Shown here: piece by piece, positions 43,198 through 51,920 of the stretch
Layout: each line of letters starts with the position of its first letter
How positions within the stretch are numbered: position 1 is the stretch's first letter
Assembly (NCBI GenBank): GCA_044432725.1
Contig: JAWXUL010000009.1
Span: 1 to 64,000, forward strand
Direction of reading: 5' to 3'
DNA from: JAWXUK01 sp044432725
Lineage (GTDB): Bacteria > Bacillota > Clostridia > Oscillospirales > Oscillospiraceae
Length of the DNA stretch: 64,000 bases
Translations under genes and position numbers: made by a program
The notes under the pieces: generated by a model
Databases searched by the model: none
Told to the model about the DNA's origin: nothing
The model's input: the letters and a program-made list of their open reading frames with translations, nothing else

Positions 43198-44478
43198 TTA
43201 ACGCTGATACTCAAATTCTAAATCGTACATGGACACAATATCCCCATCTTCAATCCCCATCTCTTCCAGTCGAGTGTACAAACCAGAATCTCGCAAATTT
43301 TTCTCGAACCAATTTCGACTCTCATGGTCAGAGAAATTCACATGAGCGATGAGGCGTTGTAACCAAGGACCTTCAATCAGCCAAGTATCCTCATCTTGCT
43401 CGATGGAAAGTTCTTCAGAAGTGTCCACTTCAGGTGGTTTTTCCACATAAGTGGCTTCGTATTTGATGACAGGTGGTAGTTTCGACAGTTCTTCCACTAC
43501 TTTTTCCACCACAGGCTTTGTTCCCACTTCCCCAGCAGCAGAGCAAGGGAAAAAGTCCAAGCCCAAAGCTTTCACATAAGCTTCTAAATCAGTCAAAAGA
43601 CTTTCATCTTCCATCATATCCGTCTTATTTGCCACAACTAGCATTTTCCTTGTGGCAAGTTCGGGAGAATATTGCTTCAATTCTTCATTGATGGCAACAA
43701 AGTCCTCCACAGGATTTCGTCCTTCACTACCTGACACGTCCACCACGTGAACAAGCAAACGGCAACGGTCAATATGTCTCAAAAAGTCATACCCCAGACC
43801 TGCCCCTTCTGCTGCGCCTTCGATAATACCAGGAATGTCAGCCAGAACAAAACTCTCCCCATTTTCCACAAAAACAACGCCTAAGTTAGGAAAGAGAGTG
43901 GTAAAATGATAATTGGCGATTTTAGGACGAGCACGACTGACAGAAGCCAAAAATGTGGATTTCCCCACGTTTGGAAATCCAATCAATCCCACATCTGCTA
44001 GAAGTTTCAGTTCTAAAGTCACTTCTCTGTTTTTCCCAGGAAGTCCTTGCTTTGCAAAGCGAGGTGCTTGACGGGTAGGTGTGGCAAAATGCTGATTTCC
44101 CCAGCCACCACGTCCCCCTTTGCACAAAACATAAGAGCTCTCCTCTGACATATCCTTGATGATTTCTCCACTTGCTGTGTCTCGGATGATGGTACCACGC
44201 GGAATACGAATCACTAAGTTTTCGCCGTCTTTCCCAGTGCAACGTTTGCCCCCACCATCTTCGCCATTTTTCGCTGTATACTTTCTCTTAAAGCGAAAAT
44301 CCATCAAAGTAGACATATGATCATCTATTTCTAAGATGATATTTCCACCTTTTCCGCCGTCCCCACCATCAGGACCCCCAGCGTTTACATATTTCTCTCG
44401 GTGGAACGCAACCACACCGTTGCCCCCATTACCTGATTTTACGGTAATTCGTGCTGTATCTACAAATGGTGCTGCCAT
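43198..44478 (-). CDS. obg: GTPase Obg/CgtA
   Basis: 426 residues from ATG at 44478 (MAAPFVDTARITVKSGNGG), with GGAGGTGC in front; a frame extending 28 codons upstream lacks support. Gly-rich Obg fold (1-158), G domain with GFPNVGKST and DIPGIIEG, NKTD, and C-terminal OCT domain. Involved in 50S assembly and stress/sporulation control. Last gene of rplU-prp-rpmA-obg but separated from rpmA by a terminator, so its expression is partly independent. Confidence 0.96.
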   Translation of the reverse strand: MAAPFVDTARITVKSGNGGNGVVAFHREKYVNAGGPDGGDGGKGGNIILEIDDHMSTLMDFRFKRKYTAKNGEDGGGKRCTGKDGENLVIRIPRGTIIRDTASGEIIKDMSEESSYVLCKGGRGGWGNQHFATPTRQAPRFAKQGLPGKNREVTLELKLLADVGLIGFPNVGKSTFLASVSRARPKIANYHFTTLFPNLGVVFVENGESFVLADIPGIIEGAAEGAGLGYDFLRHIDRCRLLVHVVDVSGSEGRNPVEDFVAINEELKQYSPELATRKMLVVANKTDMMEDESLLTDLEAYVKALGLDFFPCSAAGEVGTKPVVEKVVEELSKLPPVIKYEATYVEKPPEVDTSEELSIEQDEDTWLIEGPWLQRLIAHVNFSDHESRNWFEKNLRDSGLYTRLEEMGIEDGDIVSMYDLEFEYQR

Positions 44479-44544
44479 AATAGCACCTCCTCTTGAATTA
44501 GAGACCCTCGGAAACATCTCCACAAGGTCTCTGCTTGTTATAAA

Positions 44545-44577
44545 TAAAAAAAGCTGTAACAAAATGTCACAGCTTTT
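44545..44577 (-). terminator. Terminator between rpmA and obg
   Basis: Minus strand AAAGCTGTGAC/GTTACAGCTTT stem (one G-U pair), TTTT loop, followed by TTTTTTT. Likely partial readthrough into obg. Confidence 0.8.
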
Positions 44578-44582
44578 CTTGT

Positions 44583-44867
44583 TTAGGCAGTTTCTTCGAC
44601 AATAGAAACTTGCTTTCTATCTTTACCCATTGGGTGGAATTTCACTTTGCCATCTTTTAATGCAAAAAGTGTATCATCTTTCCCTTTGCCCACATTAGCA
44701 CCAGGATGAATGTGTGTACCACGTTGACGCACTAAGATATTTCCAGCAAGGACGAATTGACCGTCTGCACGTTTCACACCAAGACGTTTTGATTCAGAAT
44801 CACGTCCGTTTCTTGTGGAACCCACACCTTTTTTATGTGCGAAATGTTGTAATCCAATTTTTAACAT
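44583..44867 (-). CDS. rpmA: 50S ribosomal protein L27 with cleavable N-terminus
   Basis: 94 residues. Begins MLKIGLQHFAHKKGVGSTRN. In Firmicutes the first ~9 residues (consensus ending LQFFA) are removed by Prp so that the mature N-terminus can reach the peptidyl-transfer centre. Here the site reads LQHFA-H instead of LQFFA-S, a mild deviation in the cleavage motif. prp is the neighbouring gene. Confidence 0.96.
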   Translation of the reverse strand: MLKIGLQHFAHKKGVGSTRNGRDSESKRLGVKRADGQFVLAGNILVRQRGTHIHPGANVGKGKDDTLFALKDGKVKFHPMGKDRKQVSIVEETA

Positions 44868-44879
44868 AGTTTTTGCCTC

Positions 44880-45197
44880 CTATTCTTCGATGATTAAGTT
44901 TTGAGGATATTCTTTGGCTAATTGCTCTAAATATCCCTTCATGCCAGCCAGAATACATTCTGCAGCAAATGAATTTTCGTGTGACATTTTTTCAGGTAAA
45001 CGAAGGGTCACAACCCCTTCTTTGATGACAGTTTCAGCTTCGACTTTCAACACATCATTCAAGGTCATTTCCACCATTGCAACCACAGAAGAAACTCCTG
45101 CGCAAACGATATCGTTCCCTGCGTTGGCAAAATCAGTATGCCCTGTGACAGTAAATCCAGCTCTGTCATTTTGTGGTAAAAAATTTATTTTTGTCAT
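44880..45197 (-). CDS. prp: Ribosomal-processing cysteine protease Prp
   Basis: 105 residues. Catalytic His in VTGHTDFANAG and Cys in DIVCAGVSSVV are present at the family positions (about His20 and Cys32). Cleaves the L27 pre-sequence. Its start overlaps the rplU stop by one base, giving the usual rplU-prp-rpmA order. Confidence 0.94.
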   Translation of the reverse strand: MTKINFLPQNDRAGFTVTGHTDFANAGNDIVCAGVSSVVAMVEMTLNDVLKVEAETVIKEGVVTLRLPEKMSHENSFAAECILAGMKGYLEQLAKEYPQNLIIEE

Positions 45198-45511
45198 TAT
45201 TTCGCCTTAATTCCAGAAATTTTTACTTTTGTATATGGTTGACGATGTCCTTGGCGTTTACGATACCCTTTTTTAGGGGTATACTTGAAGATACGAATCT
45301 TCTTACCACGGCCATTTTTTTCTAAAGTAGCTGTGACAGTTGCCCCAGATACAGTAGGTGCCCCAAAGCTGTTTGTTTCTCCATCTAAAATAGCAAGAAC
45401 TTTGTCAAAGACAATGGTGTCTCCAGCGTTCTTGTCCAATTTTTCAATGAAAATAGTGTCTCCCTCGGTGACTTTGTACTGTTTGCCACCTGTTTCAATA
45501 ATTGCGTACAT
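45197..45511 (-). CDS. rplU: 50S ribosomal protein L21
   Basis: 104 residues. MYAIIETGGKQYKVTEGDTI start and GYRKRQGHRQPYTKVKI block. First gene of its operon, behind a leader of about 100 bases. Confidence 0.97.
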   Translation of the reverse strand: MYAIIETGGKQYKVTEGDTIFIEKLDKNAGDTIVFDKVLAILDGETNSFGAPTVSGATVTATLEKNGRGKKIRIFKYTPKKGYRKRQGHRQPYTKVKISGIKAK

Positions 45512-45613
45512 AATTTTTCACTCCTATCTTTTACGGTCTCGCTGTTGCAGGCGAGAAATTCTTTTTCTTTTTCCAAAGATAAGATTACTCTTGTGTACCT
45601 ACGCAATGCGGTA
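45512..45613 (-). ncRNA. rplU mRNA leader (L21-leader-like)
   Basis: About 100 bases between promoter and rplU, with a TCTCGC/GCGAGA hairpin near 45537-45556. Firmicute rplU genes commonly carry an autoregulatory L21 leader at this place. Assignment rests on position and one hairpin. Confidence 0.5.
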
Positions 45614-45619
45614 TTTTAT

Positions 45620-45648
45620 ATTATAGCAAAGACTTTTTTCTTTGTCAA
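45620..45648 (-). promoter_or_regulatory. Strong promoter of rplU-prp-rpmA-obg
   Basis: Minus strand perfect TTGACA (45643-45648), 17-bp spacer, perfect TATAAT (45620-45625). Confidence 0.9.
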
Positions 45649-45725
45649 CAGTTTTTTTGTTTTTTGTACAATTTTATCAATGGAAGTCCAGCAGTGGGAA
45701 AATGACTCCCCCCACAGTGGAAGAA

Positions 45726-47498
45726 TTACAGCAAAACCCCTAAATTTTCCACAAAAGCAACCGCCATAACCATTGCCTCTTGCAATGTCACATCGTCCTG
45801 AGGGGCATATAAATTATCCCCTGTGCCTCCCACCACATTATATGAGGAAAGAAAATACACGCTAGGCGCTGCCCAAAAAGAAATTTCGCTGTGATCTGCA
45901 AACAAATCTGTGCTAGTCTCGGGCAGTTCTTCTCCAGAAAGTCTACAATATAAGGTTGCCATCAAGGTGGCTGCTTGCTCTCTGGTTAAGCTTTGGTAAG
46001 CACCATAAAAACCAGCAGATTCCCCTCCTGCCAAATTCAAAGAATACGCACGATTGATCACAAGAGAACTGGTGTCAGCAAAGGGGGCCGTATAAATCGT
46101 GGGGATAAATACTGGCATTTCTGGTATTTCAGTCACAGCTTCGTCCTCTTCGTCCTCTTGGTCGTCCTTGTCTTTATCGCTATCCTCTAGCTCTTCTTCC
46201 AATGCTTCTTCCTCTTCGGGCTCGTCTGCCACTGACACAGAAAGCAAATCATAGCAACGAAGAATCAACTCGGTGAACTCTCCACGGGTCATACCACGAC
46301 CTAGGTCATTCCCGTAATAGGCATCCACAGCAAGCCCCAGAGCCTCTCCTTGATCCAGATAAGGAATGGACCAAGTGGCATCCTGCCAGACTCGTGAAAA
46401 CAGTCCCCAACGAGTCCCATCATACACAAGCCCCACGCCTTCAGACACAGGAATCCCATCTCGATAAATGGTGGGGAGAACAGCTTCCCCTTCCTTATTG
46501 ACAAAGCCATAATAAATCCCAGACTTCACCCGTGCATAGCCTTCAGAAAAAGACATCACTTGCGAATAAGAGGATAGATTGGTCAAATAAGGGGTTCCAC
46601 TGGTATCAATAAACTGATATGCGCCCTCTTTTCGCACCCAAGCAAGGGACTCTTGAAAAGAAAATCCTTGGGTATAGTCTCCTGAAATCACCACTGAACC
46701 AATTTCATTAAGATAAACCCGTTTCCCTTCCCATTCCACCAAGGCAAGACCGTCCACAAAGGGACTGGGGTCTTCATAGATAAAGTTTGTGTACATCCGT
46801 CCAGCCACATCGAGCAAAGCATACCCCGCTCCTCGGCTGACAAAATACAGGGAGCCTGTGCCAATGATATCCGTGAAAGAAGGGGGAACCACTTCTCTGC
46901 CATAGCAATCAATCACGCCAAAGCCAGCCCCAGTTTGCACCACGGCATAGCCTCCAGAGAAATCTCCCACCCAAAGATAATCCTGATAAATGGCAAGATT
47001 TCCACGGGTATCCACAAAGCCCCAAAAGCCTGTGGGCAACAGGACAGCAGCTAAATCCTCTGAAAAGGAATAGGCATGGGTAAAGACAGGGGCAATCACC
47101 ATCTGCCCCCCCTGACTCACAAAGCCATATCGGGTGACAAGCTCATTATTCTCTTGAGAAACCTCTAGTTCAAGCTGCTGAAAAAGCCATTGATCTCCCA
47201 CACTTCCTGTGGTTTCCATGGCAACAGGAGCAAGCCCTGAGCCAAAGGCTCCTCCATCTAAATAAACAGGAGGAATCACAAGCTTTCCTTGTTGGTTCAC
47301 AAAGCCATAACTACCCTCTTGTTCCACCAACATCAGCCCTTGGGAAAAACGTGGCAAATCGTAGGATTCCATCCTTGTGTTCCCCACAGGAGAGACCCCC
47401 TCTTCTAACCAAGTAATTGGCATGACAGCCCCTATTGTTGCCATTAACATCCATACAGACATTCCAAGACTGATCATCCATCTGACTCCTCGTTTCAT
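45726..47498 (-). CDS. Secreted WG-repeat protein with SLH-like domains
   Basis: 590 residues from ATG at 47498 with GGAGGAGCACAA ahead. Signal peptide (residues 1 to ~27, MKRGVRWMISLGMSVW start). Residues ~45-380 hold about seven WG repeats (YGFVNQQGKLVIPPVY, WGFVDTRGNLAI type) that likely form a propeller. A strongly acidic linker of about 35 residues (Glu/Asp runs) follows, between two degenerate SLH modules (GRGMTRGEFTELILRCYD; FADHSEISFWAAPSVYFL to VTLQEAMVMAVAF). Probably bound to pyruvylated wall polysaccharide. Binding partner of the WG region is unknown. Divergent from the D-aspartate ligase gene. Confidence 0.8.
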   Translation of the reverse strand: MKRGVRWMISLGMSVWMLMATIGAVMPITWLEEGVSPVGNTRMESYDLPRFSQGLMLVEQEGSYGFVNQQGKLVIPPVYLDGGAFGSGLAPVAMETTGSVGDQWLFQQLELEVSQENNELVTRYGFVSQGGQMVIAPVFTHAYSFSEDLAAVLLPTGFWGFVDTRGNLAIYQDYLWVGDFSGGYAVVQTGAGFGVIDCYGREVVPPSFTDIIGTGSLYFVSRGAGYALLDVAGRMYTNFIYEDPSPFVDGLALVEWEGKRVYLNEIGSVVISGDYTQGFSFQESLAWVRKEGAYQFIDTSGTPYLTNLSSYSQVMSFSEGYARVKSGIYYGFVNKEGEAVLPTIYRDGIPVSEGVGLVYDGTRWGLFSRVWQDATWSIPYLDQGEALGLAVDAYYGNDLGRGMTRGEFTELILRCYDLLSVSVADEPEEEEALEEELEDSDKDKDDQEDEEDEAVTEIPEMPVFIPTIYTAPFADTSSLVINRAYSLNLAGGESAGFYGAYQSLTREQAATLMATLYCRLSGEELPETSTDLFADHSEISFWAAPSVYFLSSYNVVGGTGDNLYAPQDDVTLQEAMVMAVAFVENLGVLL

Positions 47499-47613
47499 TT
47501 GTGCTCCTCCGAAAAAAACATAATACCTGAGCATTATACAACATTCTCTCTTTTTTGACAAGTAATATTTTTTTCCAGTGGAAAAATTCTTTCCCACCCT
47601 CTGTCTAAAATTC

Positions 47614-47642
47614 TTGCACCCATGGAAAAATTATGGTATAAT
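47614..47642 (+). promoter_or_regulatory. Promoter of the D-aspartate ligase module
   Basis: TTGCAC (47614-47619), 17-bp spacer, TATAAT (47637-47642), about 40 bp before the start codon. Confidence 0.7.
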
Positions 47643-47683
47643 TATTTTTACTCAAAAATAGAGAATCCAAAGGAGAACAACAA

Positions 47684-49090
47684 ATGAAATTCAAACAAGC
47701 TGATTTTTTACCTGTTATTTTCGGTAATGATATCAATGTCTATAGTCTGGCAAGAAGCTTTTACCAAGACTATGGGATTAAAAGTAAGGTTTATGGGAAA
47801 GCCGCCCGCTCCACCTGTTACAAAAGCAAATTAGTAGATTTCACAGAAATCCCCAACATCGACCAAGCCGATGTGCTGAAAAAAGTGGTCTGCGATTTGG
47901 CAAGCCTTGGCTCTAACCAAAACAGAAAGCTTCTTCTTTTGGGCTGTGGGGACAATTATGTGAAAGCCATCACAAAAAATGCCACAGAGTATCCCTCAAA
48001 CGTGGTGGTCCCCTATGGAGAATACCAACAACTGGTGGATTTGATGGACAAAAATAAGTTTTATGCCCTCTGCGAAGAAAAATCTATCCCTTATCCCAAA
48101 ACAGCCCAGCTAGAAAGCACAAAAGTCGCCTTTTTCGATCCCAACTTTCCCCCTCCCTATGTGCTGAAACCTTCCAATCAAGTCCTGTATAACACCTTTT
48201 CATTCGAAGGACAAAAGAAAGTCTTTGTGGCAAGCACCCTCCAAGAGCTCCGTGCCACTGCTGAAAAAATCTTTCGCTCTGGCTATGATGATATCCTCAT
48301 TGTCCAAGAGTTCATCCCTGGAGATGACAGCAATATGCGTGTCCTTACCTCCTATTCCGATCAAGTGGGACGGGTGAAACTCCAATGCCTTGGTCACGTT
48401 TTACTAGAAGAACACACCCCCCAAGGGATCGGCAATCATGCTGTCATCTTAAATGAGCATAACCCAGATTTGATGGCGACCTTTCGCAATCTCTTGGAAG
48501 AGCTGAAATTCACTGGCTTTTCTAACATGGACATCAAATACGACCAACGTGATAATCTGTACAAAGTCTTTGAAATCAACGTAAGACAAGGACGTAGCAA
48601 CTATTATGTCACAGGGTCTGGTCACTCTATCACAAAAGCTGTGGTGGAGGATCGTATTTATCATAACCCCCTTCCCGTAGATTATGCCTATACAGAGCAT
48701 CTTTGGATGGTAGTCCCTCCCCAAGTGGCTTGCGAATACGCCCCTGCCTATGCTCACGAAATCAAACGCTTGATGAAAGAAGGAAAATGGGTCAACCCCC
48801 TCTTCTTCAAAAAAGATAGAAATCTCATTCGTATGCTTCGCCTGTGGCGCTCTCAAAAGCAACACAAAAAAAATTACAAAATCCACAGTACGCTGGATTA
48901 CACCACCACCCCGCCCACCAGTAGCAACCCGAACTTTTTCCACAATCAGCACCAACACAGCGATGCTAGTTGTACCTGTGGCGATCCTTCTCATCATCAC
49001 AACCACGAGCATCACCATGACCACGAGCATGACCACGAGCATCATCACGAACACCATCATCACCACGAGGAGGAAAAGGGGGATGGATAA
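47684..49090 (+). CDS. ATP-grasp ligase, D-aspartate ligase-like, with histidine-rich tail
   Basis: 468 residues. The N-terminus (PVIFGNDINVYSLARSF, YGIKSKVYGKA) and the ATP-grasp core (about 120-310: PPPYVLKPSNQ, VQEFIPGDDSNMRVLT, FEINVRQGRSNYY) resemble enterococcal D-aspartate ligase Asl, which adds D-Asp to the side chain of residue 3 in peptidoglycan precursors. In Enterococcus faecium that gene also neighbours an aspartate racemase. Residues 418-468 are an added tail with 21 His, mixed with Glu/Asp and a Cys-Thr-Cys, ending EEEKGDG; it looks like a metal-binding or metal-storage arm. GGAGAAC precedes the ATG. Substrate is inferred; the ATP-grasp call is firm. Confidence 0.82.
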   Translation: MKFKQADFLPVIFGNDINVYSLARSFYQDYGIKSKVYGKAARSTCYKSKLVDFTEIPNIDQADVLKKVVCDLASLGSNQNRKLLLLGCGDNYVKAITKNATEYPSNVVVPYGEYQQLVDLMDKNKFYALCEEKSIPYPKTAQLESTKVAFFDPNFPPPYVLKPSNQVLYNTFSFEGQKKVFVASTLQELRATAEKIFRSGYDDILIVQEFIPGDDSNMRVLTSYSDQVGRVKLQCLGHVLLEEHTPQGIGNHAVILNEHNPDLMATFRNLLEELKFTGFSNMDIKYDQRDNLYKVFEINVRQGRSNYYVTGSGHSITKAVVEDRIYHNPLPVDYAYTEHLWMVVPPQVACEYAPAYAHEIKRLMKEGKWVNPLFFKKDRNLIRMLRLWRSQKQHKKNYKIHSTLDYTTTPPTSSNPNFFHNQHQHSDASCTCGDPSHHHNHEHHHDHEHDHEHHHEHHHHHEEEKGDG

Positions 49091-49793
49091 GAAAACCCTA
49101 GGGATACTAGGTGGCATGGGACCCATGGCAAGCAGTCTCTTGTACGAAATCATCACCAAATCCACCAAGGCAAGCTGTGACCAAGAGCATTTAGAGATCT
49201 TCCTTTACAGCTGTCCCTCTATCCCTGATCGCTCCCAAGCAATTCAATCAGGTCATACAGAAGCAGTCCTGACTAAATTAATCAACGGACTGAAAACTCT
49301 GGAACAAATGGGGGCAGAAGTCCTTGCTGTCCCTTGTAACACCTCTCACTATTTTTACCAAGACATGGCACAGGCTGTCTCTGTCCCACTTTTGGATATG
49401 GTCAGTCTGACAGTCCAAAAAGCCTTGGAGAATCGTCCCAAGAAAGTTGCCATTCTTGCCACAGAAGGCACAAACTACGGGAGATTATATCAAAATAAAT
49501 TCAGCGATAAAAACATCCCTGTTTTTGAACTTCCCTGTCACCTGCAAGAAAGAGTGAATCAGCTGATTTATCAGGAAATCAAAGCCAACAAGCCCCCTTC
49601 TGTGGAGAATTTTCAGGAGATTGAAGCCTATCTACTGGGGCAAGAAGTGGATTGCATCCTCCTTGCTTGCACAGAGCTTTCCATCTACGCCAAAGAACAT
49701 CCCCTCTCCTCCCTCTATCTAGATGCTTTAGATATCCTTTGTAGAGAAGCAATCCTATCTTGTGGAGGAGCGTTTCAAGATAACAAGCAGTAA
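49083..49793 (+). CDS. Aspartate/glutamate racemase family protein
   Basis: 236 residues from ATG at 49083 (KKTLGILGGMGPMASSLLYE), overlapping the ligase tail by 8 bp, with GGAGGAAAAGGG before it. Two catalytic cysteines are in VPCNTSHYFYQD (first half) and LLACTELSIY (second half), the PLP-free racemase pair. Cysteine spacing and GGMGPMAS favour aspartate racemase. Supplying D-Asp to the preceding ligase is the simple reading. Confidence 0.88.
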   Translation: MDKKTLGILGGMGPMASSLLYEIITKSTKASCDQEHLEIFLYSCPSIPDRSQAIQSGHTEAVLTKLINGLKTLEQMGAEVLAVPCNTSHYFYQDMAQAVSVPLLDMVSLTVQKALENRPKKVAILATEGTNYGRLYQNKFSDKNIPVFELPCHLQERVNQLIYQEIKANKPPSVENFQEIEAYLLGQEVDCILLACTELSIYAKEHPLSSLYLDALDILCREAILSCGGAFQDNKQ

Positions 49794-49825
49794 TCTAATA
49801 ACATTTTATTACAAGGAGTGATAGT

Positions 49826-51310
49826 ATGAATCTGCAAAGCTTTCTCACAGCCTTAGGAGATGTCGTCACAGAATCCTCCCTAGATGCCACTAAAGACATC
49901 CAAAATATCGCATATGACTCCCAAAAAGTCAGCCAAAATACACTTTTTCTTTGTAAAGGTGCCGCCTTTAAAGAAGCCTATCTAAAACAAGCCCAAGAAA
50001 AGGGTGCCACTTGCTATCTCTCTGCTGTGAAATATGATGTTGACATGGATTATATCTTAGTCAGTGATATTCGTCTTGCCTTGGGCATTGCTGTTTGTCA
50101 TTTCTTCGGCGATTTAGGCGAAAAGCTATCTCTTGTGGGCATCACAGGTACCAAGGGGAAATCCACCACAGCCCTTTATATCAGAGGGATTTTAGACGCA
50201 TTTTTACAGGCACAAGAAAAAGAAAAATCGGCACTTCTTTGCTCTGTCCTCACTTATAATGGAGAAACAGAAACCCCAGCCCACCTGACCACAGAAGAGC
50301 CAATCGAACTATACAAGCATCTGGAAACAGCCATTGAGCATAACATAAGCCATCTTACCATGGAAGTTTCCAGTCAAGCTGTGAAATACCATCGAATCTA
50401 TGGTCTTACCTTTGAAATAGGTTGTTATCTCAATATCGGCTCTGACCATATCAGCCCCAAAGAGCACCCAGATTTCGAGGACTACTTCGCTTCCAAGCTG
50501 AAATTTTTCCCCTATTGCAAAAACTTAGTGATTCATTTAGATGGTATCTGTACGGAAACTGTCCTTTCTAAAATCCCCCCCAAGGCAAAAGTCCTAAGCT
50601 GTTCCAGCAAGGACGAAAAAGCAGATATCTTTATGGTGAAAAAGTCAAAAGAAGGCTATGCCTCTCGCTTCACAGTACGCACCCCTCGTTATACCCAAGA
50701 TTTTCTCATCACTCGCCCAGGGTACTTTAACATCGACAATGCCCTTGTTGCCATTGCTGTGGCAGAGTTTTTGGAAATCCCCCAAGAGCATATTGCCCAA
50801 GGGCTGTTACAAGGGGCAGCCCCTGGCAGAATGGAACTCTTCTCCAGCAGAGATGAAAAAAATGTCATCTTAGTGGATTATGCCCACAACCGTCTCAGCT
50901 ATGAAGCTCTCTTTCATATGGTAGAAGAAGAGTTCCCCAATCGAAAAATCATTCTCCTCTTTGGCTGTCCTGGCTATAAAGCCTTGGATCGCAGAGTTGA
51001 TTTGGCAGAAATCTCTGACGCTCGTGCTGATTTCACCTTTATCACAGAAGAAGACCCCGGAATGGAGCCTGTGGAAGAAATTTGTGCAGACATTGCAAAG
51101 AATTTCAAATCAGACCACTACGCCATAGAAGTGGACAGGGTAAAGGCAATCAAAGATGCCTGTGCCATGTTTCCAGAAGAGGATAAAATTGTCTTGCTCT
51201 TAGGCAAAGGGGAAGAGAGAGACCAAAAGCGTGGTAGTTTATATGTAGCATGTCCCTCTGACATTGATGTGGCAAAAATGTTTTTAGAGGCATATGAAGA
51301 AAGAAAATAA
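49826..51310 (+). CDS. MurE-like Mur ligase (UDP-MurNAc-tripeptide synthetase family)
   Basis: 494 residues, three Mur domains. ATP loop GITGTKGKSTTALY (about residues 107-120), MEVSSQAVKYHRIYG with the probable carbamylated-Lys neighbourhood, and VDYAHNRLSYEALF. The residue-3 specificity motif, DNPR in DAP-type MurE and DNPA/DDPN in Lys-type, reads EEDPGMEP here, so the amino acid added cannot be named. Starts 32 bp after the racemase. It may be the housekeeping MurE or a dedicated partner for D-Asp-branched wall. Closed by a terminator. Confidence 0.85.
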   Translation: MNLQSFLTALGDVVTESSLDATKDIQNIAYDSQKVSQNTLFLCKGAAFKEAYLKQAQEKGATCYLSAVKYDVDMDYILVSDIRLALGIAVCHFFGDLGEKLSLVGITGTKGKSTTALYIRGILDAFLQAQEKEKSALLCSVLTYNGETETPAHLTTEEPIELYKHLETAIEHNISHLTMEVSSQAVKYHRIYGLTFEIGCYLNIGSDHISPKEHPDFEDYFASKLKFFPYCKNLVIHLDGICTETVLSKIPPKAKVLSCSSKDEKADIFMVKKSKEGYASRFTVRTPRYTQDFLITRPGYFNIDNALVAIAVAEFLEIPQEHIAQGLLQGAAPGRMELFSSRDEKNVILVDYAHNRLSYEALFHMVEEEFPNRKIILLFGCPGYKALDRRVDLAEISDARADFTFITEEDPGMEPVEEICADIAKNFKSDHYAIEVDRVKAIKDACAMFPEEDKIVLLLGKGEERDQKRGSLYVACPSDIDVAKMFLEAYEERK

Positions 51311-51315
51311 ACAAC

Positions 51316-51348
51316 AAGGTGAATCCCAAAAGGATTCACCTCTTTTTT
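51316..51348 (+). terminator. Terminator of the D-Asp/MurE module
   Basis: AGGTGAATCC/GGATTCACCT perfect 10-bp stem with C-AAAA loop, followed by CTTTTTT. Confidence 0.9.
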
Positions 51349-51386
51349 GTAACATGGGGTGAAATAATTCTTGTTATTTTGTGGAT

Positions 51387-51779
51387 CTAAAGATAAAGCT
51401 GAGGAAACACCTCTCCCACGTCCTGATCCTCTCCTGACCCCTTGTTCGCCATGGCATATTCACTGGGACTCATGTTATAATGCTTCCGAAACACCTTGGA
51501 AAAATAGTTACCACAGGAAAAGCCTACTAAATTTGCCACTGTATCTACATAGAGGTTCTCTGTCAAAAGCAAGGTTTTGCTTTGCTCTAACTTATAAGCA
51601 ATGAGATATTTCGTGGGAGAGATTCCCAGTGCCTTTGTAAATTCTCGAATCAAATAAGGAGCGCTTACCTGTAATATCTCTGCAATATCGCCAGAACCCT
51701 GAAGATAAGGATACTGCGTATGAATGAGCATTTGTGCATCTTGCACAAGTTGAGAGATTTCTTTTTGTTCCATGGTCAA
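51387..51779 (-). CDS. Short AraC-family regulator (HTH only)
   Basis: 130 residues, only the double helix-turn-helix module. First HTH about residues 30-55 (GDIAEILQVSAPYLIREFTK); second about 75-120 with the AraC signature VANLVGFSCGNYFSKVFRKHYNMSPSEY. No sensor domain. Start codon appears to be TTG at 51779, 7 bp after GGAGGG; the ATG two codons later is the alternative. Two direct repeats overlap and precede the start. It faces the ugpC gene divergently and may regulate sugar transport (inference). Confidence 0.85.
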   Translation of the reverse strand: MTMEQKEISQLVQDAQMLIHTQYPYLQGSGDIAEILQVSAPYLIREFTKALGISPTKYLIAYKLEQSKTLLLTENLYVDTVANLVGFSCGNYFSKVFRKHYNMSPSEYAMANKGSGEDQDVGEVFPQLYL

Positions 51780-51819
51780 TATTTTACCCTCCTTTTTTGT
51801 GATGTCAATATTTTACCCT
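51775..51819. repeat. Direct repeat upstream of the AraC gene
   Basis: GTCAATATTTTACCCT occurs at 51775-51790 and again at 51804-51819, a 29-bp period (close to three helical turns). AraC-type regulators bind such direct repeats, so autoregulation is possible. Confidence 0.55.
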
Positions 51820-51920
51820 TGCTCTTTCTAGTATACACTGATAGACTAAATTTAGCAAGAGAAATCTTCAAAATAAATCTGCAAAACAGATAAATTTTAT
51901 TAGAATCGGAGTGTTTTATT

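Noticed and set aside
48449..49168. Long reading frame on the minus strand opposite the histidine tail (239 codons)
   Set aside because: It arises because His codons read as Met/Val on the complement; no ribosome site, and it overlaps two well-supported genes.
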